Assembly (NCBI GenBank): GCA_001873105.1
Contig: MNYN01000063.1
Location: 1 to 37,302, forward strand
Direction: 5' to 3'
Source: Flavobacteriaceae bacterium CG2_30_34_30
GTDB lineage: Bacteria; Bacteroidota; Bacteroidia; Flavobacteriales; Flavobacteriaceae
DNA length: 37,302 nucleotides
In this document: piece by piece, positions 30,507 through 37,302 of the stretch
How the letters are laid out: the number at the start of each line of letters is the position of its first letter
How positions within the stretch are numbered: the first letter of the stretch is position 1
Position numbers and translations under genes: made by a program
The notes under the pieces: model-generated
Seen by the model: only the letters and a program-made list of their open reading frames with translations
The model's database searches: none
Told to the model about the DNA's origin: nothing

Positions 30507-31811
30507 TCAAGAAAGCACCTCTCTCATTGCTTTCGCTTTTAACAAACATTCCTCATACTCCTTTTTAGGAATAGATTGTGCAGTAATGGCACTACCCACT
30601 GAAAAACTCACATACTTTTCAGCAGCATTATACAAAATACTTCGAATAACCACATTAAAATCAAAATCGCCTTCGGGTGTAAAATAGCCCACAGCCCCAC
30701 TGTACAAACCGCGTTTTACATCTTCTAAAGATTCAATAATTTGCATGGCACTTATTTTAGGTGCACCGGTCATACTCCCCATTGGGAAGGTGGTTCTTAA
30801 AATTTCTACAGGCTCGGTCTCTTTTGAAACTTGTGAAGTTATGGTAGAAATCAATTGATGCACTTGCAAAAAAGAATACAATTGGCAAAGCTCCTCAACT
30901 TTAACACTTCCTTTATTGGCGGTACGCGACAAGTCATTGCGCACCAAATCGGTTATCATAATATTTTCAGTACGTTCTTTGGGATCGTTACATAAAGTTG
31001 CTGCAAGTTTTTTGTCTTCTACAGCGTCTTTGGAACGGCGCATCGTTCCTTTAATTGGTTGTGAAATGACTTTATTTCCTTGCTTTTTAATATACCTTTC
31101 AGGGGAAGCAGAAAGTAAAAAACGGGTTTCTAATCGTAAAAATGCAGCAAATGGTACTTTTGATATGATATTCAATTTTTCAAAAATATCTAATGGATAT
31201 ATCGCGGTATTTTCTGCATAAAATTCTTGACATAAATTAGCTTCATATACATCTCCTTTATGGATATGTTCTAGCATTTTCTTCACTTTTTCAAGATATG
31301 CTGCTTCTGAAGTTCTTGCTTTTATTTCAACTTTTGACGCATAATTTTCTGCCGGAAAGCCTCTTATAGTATTTTTAATAGCTTCTACATCTACTTCTAT
31401 TTCCTCTTGCACAAAATTCAAATACTGTACTTCTAGGGTACGCCCTCGAAACAAAAATATTTTTTTTGGTTGAAAAAAGCACAAATCTGGAAAATGCAAT
31501 TGATCGTGATTAGTAGAAGTGAGATTTTCTAAATCGTTTTTTAAATCGTACGAAAGGTATCCAAACAGCCAGTCATTAGTAATTTTTCGGTATTCTTCCA
31601 ATTTTTCAAAAGCATTGTACCAATCTGTTTTTATGCAGGTAATTGCGTCAACAGCTAATATGGCGTCATAACTACCATAGGTTTGTGTATCACTATTCGT
31701 TTTCGAATTAGAATCTAACCAAACGACTTCTTCAAACTGTTGTGCCCAAAGCAGTAATTGCTTTTTAAACTGCTCCGGTAGCTCTATTACTATTTGTTTT
31801 ACAACTCGCAA
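30507..31811 (-). CDS. pabB: Aminodeoxychorismate synthase component I
   Basis: A 434-residue chorismate-utilising enzyme. Lys254 in QPIKGTMRRS is the lysine nucleophile typical of PabB (anthranilate synthases have Ala there). SASPERY at 234-240, TGAPKISAMQIIE and YSGAVGYF are family signatures. It makes 4-amino-4-deoxychorismate for folate. The start appears to be TTG, placed immediately after the TAA stop of the FMN reductase gene with no spacer, so translation is probably coupled. The glutamine amidotransferase partner PabA is not in the window. Confidence 0.92.
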   Translation of the reverse strand: MRVVKQIVIELPEQFKKQLLLWAQQFEEVVWLDSNSKTNSDTQTYGSYDAILAVDAITCIKTDWYNAFEKLEEYRKITNDWLFGYLSYDLKNDLENLTSTNHDQLHFPDLCFFQPKKIFLFRGRTLEVQYLNFVQEEIEVDVEAIKNTIRGFPAENYASKVEIKARTSEAAYLEKVKKMLEHIHKGDVYEANLCQEFYAENTAIYPLDIFEKLNIISKVPFAAFLRLETRFLLSASPERYIKKQGNKVISQPIKGTMRRSKDAVEDKKLAATLCNDPKERTENIMITDLVRNDLSRTANKGSVKVEELCQLYSFLQVHQLISTITSQVSKETEPVEILRTTFPMGSMTGAPKISAMQIIESLEDVKRGLYSGAVGYFTPEGDFDFNVVIRSILYNAAEKYVSFSVGSAITAQSIPKKEYEECLLKAKAMREVLS

Positions 31812-32354
31812 TTACAAGTTTATTTGGTGTTGGAAGTTTTGAAGCACATCAATAAATCCCAATTCCAGTAACTCATTGGTAATTTTGTTTTCCTCTAAAG
31901 AAAAGTTTTCCGGAAAGGAAGGAAAACTAAAACTTTCCACCACTTCCCCATCAAAACGTGGTATCACATTTTTTACATACTCAAGAGAGGAAGCAGCGCC
32001 TCGTTTTCCGGTAGAAGTGCTCATCAACAGTATTTTTTTACCTGCTAAAAATTTATATTCTATGCGCGAAAGCCAGTCTAAAACATTTTTAAAAAAAGCA
32101 GAAGATCCTCCATTGTGTTCGTTTACCGAAATCATCAAAGCATCAGCCCCTTTAATTTCATTCAGCAATAAACGAAGGTCCACACTAAAACCTCGCTCTT
32201 TTTCGAGATCTTCACTAAAGAGTTCCAAAGGAAAATCAGTTAACTTAATGACTTTTACTTCATGAGCTGTAATTTGCGATGCCGCAAAACTTACTAAAGC
32301 ATGATTGATGGATGTGCTACTGTTTGAACCTGCAAATGCTACAATTTTTTTCAT
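31812..32354 (-). CDS. NADPH-dependent FMN reductase family protein
   Basis: A 180-residue flavodoxin-fold oxidoreductase. The phosphate loop for FMN is GSNSSTSINHAL at about 9-20. Typical later segments are ADALMISVNEHNGGSSAFFKNVLDW (in two parts, about 71-95) and LMSTSTGKRGAA. It probably reduces FMN, quinones or azo compounds with NAD(P)H; the substrate is unknown. It is the first gene of a pair with pabB. A minus-strand TATTTTTG box at 32414-32421 is a candidate promoter with a leader of about 50 nt. Confidence 0.88.
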   Translation of the reverse strand: MKKIVAFAGSNSSTSINHALVSFAASQITAHEVKVIKLTDFPLELFSEDLEKERGFSVDLRLLLNEIKGADALMISVNEHNGGSSAFFKNVLDWLSRIEYKFLAGKKILLMSTSTGKRGAASSLEYVKNVIPRFDGEVVESFSFPSFPENFSLEENKITNELLELGFIDVLQNFQHQINL

Positions 32355-32413
32355 AGTATAAAAACCCTATAAAGAGGGAATATCTTATTTAACTGTTTCC
32401 TAATTTTCTTTTG

Positions 32414-32421
32414 CAAAAATA
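32414..32421 (-). promoter_or_regulatory. -7 box of the FMN reductase-pabB pair
   Basis: The minus strand reads TATTTTTG, matching TAnnTTTG, about 60 bp before the start at 32354. No clear -33 element is seen. Confidence 0.4.
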
Positions 32422-32506
32422 CCTAAAAAGGGATGTTCATTTACTATTTCTGCATTAAAAATAGTGCTTTTTAAAAGTAAGTCTCAACAGAACAACGAAA
32501 TAAGCT

Positions 32507-32514
32507 TACCTTTG
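32507..32514 (+). promoter_or_regulatory. -7 box of the helicase gene
   Basis: TACCTTTG lies 24 bp before the GTG start at 32539. It matches TAnnTTTG and leaves a short leader. This supports GTG rather than a start further upstream. Confidence 0.5.
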
Positions 32515-32538
32515 CAGCCATAAAAAAAATTAGCCGCT

Positions 32539-33897
32539 GTGACTTTTGAAGAATTAAAATTAACCACACCATTATTAAATGCAATATCCGATTTAGGTTT
32601 TGTAACGCCTACGCCTATTCAAGAAAAATCCTTTTCTGTGGTTTCTTCCGGAAGAGATATGGTGGGCATTGCACAAACCGGAACCGGAAAAACGTTTGCA
32701 TATATGCTTCCCCTGCTGCGCATGCTGCCTTTTTCAACACAAGAAAATCCAAGAATTTTGGTTTTAGTGCCCACGCGCGAATTGGTAATTCAAGTGGTAG
32801 ATGAAACCAAAAAACTTGCCAAATATACCAATATTAGAGTGCTTGGAGTTTATGGAGGCACTAACATAAACACCCAAAAAAAAGCCGTAGCTGAAGGGCA
32901 GGATGTAATTATTGCTACACCAGGTCGCTTGTACGACTTAGCGGTAAGTAGGGTGCTGCAATTAAAATCCATTCAAAAATTAGTGATTGATGAAGTTGAT
33001 GTTATGCTTGATTTAGGATTCCGGCACCAACTGGTCAATATTTTTGATATCCTTCCTAAACAACGACAAAATATTTTGTTTTCAGCGACTATGACAGAAG
33101 ATGTGGAAGAATTACTTTCTGTTTTCTTTAAAAATCCAGAAAAAGTTTCGGTAGCTTTAAGTGGTGAGCCCCTAAAAAATATTGAACAACAAGTGTATTT
33201 GGTGCCTAATTTTTATACAAAAGTTAATTTATTACTTGATGTACTGGCAGATACCAAAACCTTTTACAAAGTATTGCTTTTTGTGAAAAACAAAAAAACA
33301 GCCGATTTGCTTTTTGAATTGCTTGACAAACATTTTAAAGAAGAATTGTGTGTTATTCATTCCAATAAAACACAAAATTATAGAATACGCAGCATTCGGC
33401 AATTTGAAGCAGGCGAAAATCGAATTTTAATTGCCACCGATGTCATGGCACGAGGACTGGATTTTGACAATATTTCACATGTTTTTAATGTGGACACACC
33501 TGAATATGCTGAAAACTACATACACCGTATTGGTCGTACAGGTCGTGCCGAGCGAAAAGGACATGCTTTTGTGCTAACTGCACCTACTGAAGAAAAAAAC
33601 CTTGACGCTATTGAAAATTTAATGGATATGCAAATAGAGCGAGTGGCATTACCCGAAAATCTGGAAATATCAGAAAAACTTACCTACGAAGAACGCCCTG
33701 TAATAAAGGAGATAAACAATCCCAACAAGCGAAACCCAAACGATGAAGATGCTCCTGGACCAGCATTTCATGAAAAGAAAGAAAAAAATGCAAAAGAAAA
33801 TTTGGGAGGTTCATACCGCAGAGAAATCGCTAAAAAATATAAAAAACCATTGACCAAAGGCGATAAAAATTACAACAAGAGAAATAAGAAAAAATAG
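32539..33897 (+). CDS. DEAD-box-family RNA helicase with a DEVD motif
   Basis: A 452-residue RNA helicase. Motifs in order: Q motif (TPTPIQ, 23-28), Walker A AQTGTGKT at 45-52, PTRELV at 78-83, TPGR at 127-130, DEVD at 151-154 in place of DEAD, SAT at 182-184, and HRIGRTGR at 329-336. The C-terminal 70 residues are Lys/Asn-rich and disordered, as in cold-shock and ribosome-assembly helicases. The start is GTG. A glycosyltransferase gene follows by 13 bp and may be co-transcribed. Which RNA it acts on cannot be told. Confidence 0.94.
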   Translation: MTFEELKLTTPLLNAISDLGFVTPTPIQEKSFSVVSSGRDMVGIAQTGTGKTFAYMLPLLRMLPFSTQENPRILVLVPTRELVIQVVDETKKLAKYTNIRVLGVYGGTNINTQKKAVAEGQDVIIATPGRLYDLAVSRVLQLKSIQKLVIDEVDVMLDLGFRHQLVNIFDILPKQRQNILFSATMTEDVEELLSVFFKNPEKVSVALSGEPLKNIEQQVYLVPNFYTKVNLLLDVLADTKTFYKVLLFVKNKKTADLLFELLDKHFKEELCVIHSNKTQNYRIRSIRQFEAGENRILIATDVMARGLDFDNISHVFNVDTPEYAENYIHRIGRTGRAERKGHAFVLTAPTEEKNLDAIENLMDMQIERVALPENLEISEKLTYEERPVIKEINNPNKRNPNDEDAPGPAFHEKKEKNAKENLGGSYRREIAKKYKKPLTKGDKNYNKRNKKK

Positions 33898-33910
33898 TTC
33901 CCAATTAAAA

Positions 33911-34558
33911 GTGAAAGATACTCCTGTAATTTCCGTTTTAATGTCTGTTTTTAACACCGATTTCACCTTGGTGAAAAGGGCAATTGATTCTGTTTTACAA
34001 CAAGACTATACCAAATTTGAACTTATTATAATAGATGATGGTAGCAATAATGACGTTCAAAATCAATTGTTCAACTACATAAAAAAACACGAAAACAAGA
34101 TAACCTATCTCTGGCATACCAATCGCGGTCAATCAAAATCCATAAATAGAGGAGTAATTCTTAGCTATGGAACCTATATTACCTTTTTGGATGCAGATGA
34201 TGAATACCAACCAAATCATTTGTCATCCTGTTTAAAAGAAATTTCAGGATTCGATTTAATGGCCTCCGCCACACATACTATTGTTGAAAAGGAAGACGAT
34301 TATTATGTGCCTGATAAAGAAGACAGTTCCCAACTAATTCATGTAGATGACTGCATTTTGTTTGCAACTCTTTTCGGTAAAAGAGAAGTTTTTTTAACCA
34401 CAAAATTTCAAGGACACTATGCCGCCGATGCAAAATTTTATGAAGTTGCTTCCAAAAAATATTTGGTAAAAAAAGTTAATTTAAGAACCTACACCTACTA
34501 CCGAAATAACCCAAATAGTGTAGTTGCCAAATTCAAGGCAAAAAACAATTTCAAATAA
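33911..34558 (+). CDS. Family 2 glycosyltransferase, single GT-A domain
   Basis: A 215-residue GT-A glycosyltransferase. VISVLMSVFNTD (5-16) opens the nucleotide-sugar-binding fold. IIIDDGS (about 38-44) and FLDADDEYQ (about 94-102) provide the metal-binding acidic residues. No membrane helix is present and the protein is short, so it is cytoplasmic. The start is GTG, 13 bp after the helicase stop. It may serve polysaccharide or glycan synthesis, as do rmlC and rmlD nearby, but acceptor and donor are unknown. Confidence 0.88.
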   Translation: MKDTPVISVLMSVFNTDFTLVKRAIDSVLQQDYTKFELIIIDDGSNNDVQNQLFNYIKKHENKITYLWHTNRGQSKSINRGVILSYGTYITFLDADDEYQPNHLSSCLKEISGFDLMASATHTIVEKEDDYYVPDKEDSSQLIHVDDCILFATLFGKREVFLTTKFQGHYAADAKFYEVASKKYLVKKVNLRTYTYYRNNPNSVVAKFKAKNNFK

Positions 34559-34592
34559 AAAACTATTTCTGTCATTTTTAAAAGCAAACAAG

Positions 34593-34600
34593 TACTTTTG
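34593..34600 (+). promoter_or_regulatory. -7 box of the CDF transporter gene
   Basis: TACTTTTG covers the TTG at 34598 that opens the longest frame of the transporter. A promoter here excludes that TTG and points to the ATG at 34637, leaving a leader of about 30 nt. No TGA-N6-TCA palindrome lies 33 bp upstream. Confidence 0.5.
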
Positions 34601-34636
34601 AAAAATAAAAAATCAGATTTCCTCTTCCATTACGCA

Positions 34637-35506
34637 ATGACCAACGAAGAAAAAGCCATAAAAACCACCTATTTAAGTATTGCCGCCAATACTGGATTAG
34701 CCATTGTTAAAGGTCTAGCTGGCTTTTTTGGAAATTCATTTGCATTAATTGCAGACGCTATAGAATCTGCCACCGATATTTTTTCATCTTTTTTGGTTTT
34801 GTTCGGACTAAAATATGCAAGTCGTCCGGCAGATGACAACCATCCCTATGGCCATGGCCGTGTGGAGCCACTTATTACCTTTATGGTGGTTGGATTTTTA
34901 ATTACTTCTGCACTTGTTATTGCTTACCAAAGCATTAAAAATATTAATACCCCACATGAATTACCAAAAGCGTGGACACTTTTTGTGCTTGGTGGCATTA
35001 TTATTTGGAAAGAGCTTTCCTATCGGTTTGTAGTTAAAAAAAGTATGGAAACTAACAGCTCTTCATTAAGGGCAGACGCTTGGCACCACCGCAGCGATGC
35101 CATCACTTCAGTTGCTGCTTTTATTGGCATTTCCATTGCCATACTTTTAGGTGAAGGCTATGAAACAGCAGATGATTGGGCGGCACTTTTTGCGGCAGTA
35201 TTTATTCTTTACAATAGTTATTTGATTTTTAGACCTGCCCTTGGTGAAATCATGGACGAGCATGTGTATGATGATTTCATTGTGAAAATCCGAAAAGTTT
35301 CCCTTACTGTAGAAGGCATTTTAGACACCGAAAAGTGTTTTGTCAGAAAATCCGGAATGAAATACCATGTAGATCTTCATGCCATTGTAGATGCCACTAT
35401 TTCTGTGAAAAAAGGTCACGAGATTGCACATGTACTGAAAGACACTTTGCGCAAAGAAATTCCTCAAATAGGTCGCGTTTTAATACATATTGAGCCTAGT
35501 AGATAG
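34637..35506 (+). CDS. Cation diffusion facilitator (Zn/Fe/Mn efflux)
   Basis: A 289-residue CDF transporter with six membrane helices. Site A is visible: ADAIESATD in helix 2 and HHRSDAITS in helix 5 (H-x-x-x-D), with HPYGHGRVEP in the loop between helices 2 and 3. The cytoplasmic C-terminal domain (about 210-289) is present and includes His residues in KYHVDLHAIVD. It uses proton antiport to export divalent metals; the His/Asp pattern is compatible with Zn or Fe. The ATG at 34637 is preferred over a TTG at 34598. Another transporter pair follows after a 240-bp spacer. Confidence 0.9.
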   Translation: MTNEEKAIKTTYLSIAANTGLAIVKGLAGFFGNSFALIADAIESATDIFSSFLVLFGLKYASRPADDNHPYGHGRVEPLITFMVVGFLITSALVIAYQSIKNINTPHELPKAWTLFVLGGIIIWKELSYRFVVKKSMETNSSSLRADAWHHRSDAITSVAAFIGISIAILLGEGYETADDWAALFAAVFILYNSYLIFRPALGEIMDEHVYDDFIVKIRKVSLTVEGILDTEKCFVRKSGMKYHVDLHAIVDATISVKKGHEIAHVLKDTLRKEIPQIGRVLIHIEPSR

Positions 35507-35746
35507 CAATTTAAAGAGAACACCATAAACTTGGAGACATAAGCAATAAACCCAACAACCCTTTTAAAGTACCCTCTCACTATTCGTTGCAAACCACCAT
35601 ACTTTCAAAAATATTCCCTAATTTTCTGCTTTAAAACTCGGTATCGAATTTGGGTTCAGATTCGTCTTAACTACCGCAGCTTGCTCTTTGTAATGTAACT
35701 AGAAATTAGTTTGCCAAAAAGCATATTCAACCCTTATTTTATATTT

Positions 35747-36925
35747 GTGAAATACATTACCCGTACTGTTTGGATTTTATCGATTGTTAGCCTATTGACA
35801 GATACTGCCAGTGAAATGCTATACCCTATTTTGCCTATTTACTTAGAAACAATCGGTTTTTCCATGCTGCTGATTGGCGTCCTTGAAGGCGTGGCAGAAG
35901 CTACTGCCGGACTTAGCAAAGGGTATTTTGGCAAACTATCTGACAGTACGGCTCGACGTGTCCCTTTTGTACAATTGGGCTATGCCTTTAGCGCCATTTC
36001 CAAACCAATGATGGCGGTTTTTATTTTTCCTTTGTGGATTTTCTTTGCCAGAACCCTAGATCGTTTTGGAAAAGGTATAAGAACAGGAGCCCGCGATGCT
36101 TTACTTTCTGATGAAGCCACCCCAAAAACAAAAGGGAAGGTGTTTGGCTTTCATCGGTCTATGGACACTTTAGGTGCTGTGCTCGGTCCTTCCCTTGCTT
36201 TGGTGTATTTGTATTTTTATCCCCAGAACTATAAAACCCTCTTTTTTATTGCATTTATACCGGGTATGTTTGCTGTTTTTGCTTCCTTTTATTTAAAAGA
36301 CAAAAAAACCAATCGGCTTCAACCAAAAACCAAAACTTCTTTTTTTTCCTTTTTAAAATACTGGCGTTTAAGTCCTTTGGCATATAGAAAACTGGTCATT
36401 GGACTTCTACTTTTTACGCTTTTTAATAGTTCGGATGTTTTTCTTTTACTTAAAGCAAAAGAATCCGGACTAGAAGACACCATGGTCATTGGTGTGTATA
36501 TTTTTTACAACCTTATGTATGCTTTGTTTGCTTTCCCTTTAGGTATTTTGGCAGATAAAATAGGTTTAAAAACCATTTTTATAGTTGGGATTTCCCTTTT
36601 TACCTTCGTATATTTTGGCATGTCGGTTTCCATTAATCTGTATGTTATATTCGGGTTGTTTTTACTTTATGGCATTTATGCCGCTGCAACCGAAGGGATA
36701 TCCAAAGCTTGGATTACGACAATTTCCGATAAAAAAGATACTGCAACCGCCATCGGGACCTATGCCGGACTGCAAAGTATATGCACCATGCTAGCAAGTA
36801 CGTTAACCGGATTTCTTTGGTATCAATTTGGCTCTGCTATTGCTTTAATGACTTCTGCTATAGCCTCTTTACTTGTACTTGCTTACTTTTTGAGCGTTCC
36901 AAAACCAACGATAGAAAAAAACTAA
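35747..36925 (+). CDS. MFS transporter
   Basis: A 392-residue major facilitator with about 11-12 helices. Motif A-like LSKGYFGKLSDSTARR (about residues 63-78) marks the cytoplasmic loop 2-3, and its counterpart PLGILADKIGLKT lies in the second half. The RTLDRFGKGIRTGARDALLSDE segment (in two parts, about 107-128) is typical of a Bacteroidota MFS subfamily found near metal transporters. Substrate unknown. A GTG at 35747 fits homologous N-termini (KYITRTVWILS); a TTG at 35711 would add 12 residues. It is 6 bp from the next gene, so the two are probably one operon. Confidence 0.86.
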   Translation: MKYITRTVWILSIVSLLTDTASEMLYPILPIYLETIGFSMLLIGVLEGVAEATAGLSKGYFGKLSDSTARRVPFVQLGYAFSAISKPMMAVFIFPLWIFFARTLDRFGKGIRTGARDALLSDEATPKTKGKVFGFHRSMDTLGAVLGPSLALVYLYFYPQNYKTLFFIAFIPGMFAVFASFYLKDKKTNRLQPKTKTSFFSFLKYWRLSPLAYRKLVIGLLLFTLFNSSDVFLLLKAKESGLEDTMVIGVYIFYNLMYALFAFPLGILADKIGLKTIFIVGISLFTFVYFGMSVSINLYVIFGLFLLYGIYAAATEGISKAWITTISDKKDTATAIGTYAGLQSICTMLASTLTGFLWYQFGSAIALMTSAIASLLVLAYFLSVPKPTIEKN

Positions 36926-36931
36926 AAAATT

Positions 36932-37302
36932 ATGGCAGCTATACTCGTAACAACCGACAAAAAAGTTCTTTATAAATGGGCGTTTGCGCTAGCCATTTTT
37001 ACCATCATTTATAATTTGGCTGAGGGAATCATCGCTACCTATCTTGGTTTTGAAGATGAGAGTTTGGCATTATTTGGTTTTGGGGTGGACAGTTTTATTG
37101 AAGTCATTTCAGGACTTGGCATTGCCCATATGGTACTTCGCATACGGCAACACCCGGAAAGCAACCGCGATACTTTTGAACGAACCGCTCTGCGAATAAC
37201 AGGTTTTGCATTTTATGTATTGGTACTTGGTCTTGTAACCTCTAGTTTGTACAATATATACATTGGGCACAAACCCGAAACCACCTTTTGGGGAGTTATC
37301 AT
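36932..37302 (+). CDS. CDF-like cation transporter, truncated by window end
   Basis: The ATG at 36932 opens a frame that runs through the window edge (123 codons visible). At least three membrane helices are visible: about 17-38, 48-66 and 88-112. The motif FGFGVDSFIEVISG in helix 2 resembles the D-x-x-x-[DE] metal site of the cation efflux family, and ERTALRITGFAFYVL opens helix 3. It belongs to the small cation-transporter group related to CDF. It is 6 bp after the MFS gene and in the same operon. The C-terminus is not in the window. Confidence 0.8.
   Translation, partial: MAAILVTTDKKVLYKWAFALAIFTIIYNLAEGIIATYLGFEDESLALFGFGVDSFIEVISGLGIAHMVLRIRQHPESNRDTFERTALRITGFAFYVLVLGLVTSSLYNIYIGHKPETTFWGVI

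Noticed and set aside
35740..35747. TATATTTG box touching the GTG start of the MFS gene
   Set aside because: A start site after it would exclude the GTG from the mRNA; more likely a chance match in AT-rich coding or spacer sequence.
1..37302. Defence system, prophage, transposon, CRISPR or tRNA-linked island
   Set aside because: No nuclease, integrase, transposase, toxin-antitoxin pair, repeat-spacer array or tRNA was visible; the content is ordinary chromosomal genes with uniform base use.

Overview
The window reads as chromosome of a Bacteroidota, most likely a marine or freshwater Flavobacteriia. It is AT-rich with short spacers, lacks Shine-Dalgarno leaders, and has -7 promoter boxes of the Bacteroidota type TAnnTTTG. 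It also carries flavobacterial hallmarks: a fused CcoN-CcoO oxidase subunit, tandem-domain UspA proteins, a single-chain ADP-forming acyl-CoA synthetase, and lipoproteins with Bacteroidota-like lipoboxes. No tRNA, rRNA, CRISPR array, insertion sequence, integrase or phage gene was seen.

Layout. 1-620: gene-free, with a perfect inverted repeat at 59-98 and a third copy of its half-site. 621-1738: a cupin and an unrecognised 223-residue protein, convergent on a strong hairpin terminator. 2050-4628 (minus): cbpA-cbpM-osmC-usp stress operon. 4728-5872 (minus): small membrane protein, lipoprotein and group III truncated haemoglobin. 5957-6858 (minus): thioredoxin and a Crp/Fnr regulator. 7002-8672: large RluA-type pseudouridine synthase. 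8729-16848 (minus): a CoA-transferase downstream of a complete cbb3 oxidase operon (ccoS, ccoNO, ccoQ, ccoP, ccoG, a cytochrome b561-like gene, fixH, a SafE/DsbD-like membrane protein). 17203-19257: ADP-forming acyl-CoA synthetase. 19260-21659 (minus): the copper ATPase CcoI/FixI. 21830-28903: PAS histidine kinase, REC-Crp/Fnr fusion response regulator, three UspA proteins and two lipoproteins. 28954-32354 (minus): rmlC-rmlD and an FMN reductase-pabB pair. 32539-37302: DEAD-box-type helicase, glycosyltransferase, CDF transporter, MFS transporter and a CDF-like gene cut by the window end.

Main observation. Six transcription units (cbpA operon, haemoglobin operon, cco operon, acyl-CoA synthetase, usp at 24216, usp-usp at 27182) each carry a TGA-N6-TCA palindrome. 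In all six the palindrome centre lies exactly 33 bp from the centre of a -7-like box, TAnnTTTG or a one- or two-base variant. That is the geometry expected for a Crp/Fnr-family activator centred near -41. The window encodes two candidate activators: the Crp/Fnr protein at 5957-6553 and the REC-Crp fusion at 23075-24124. Neither has FNR-type cysteines, and both have an E-x-x-I-R recognition helix suited to TGA half-sites. I infer a low-oxygen or redox regulon joining high-affinity respiration, haemoglobin, energy-conserving acetate formation, chaperone and universal stress proteins, with most of its effectors and candidate controllers in 25 kb.
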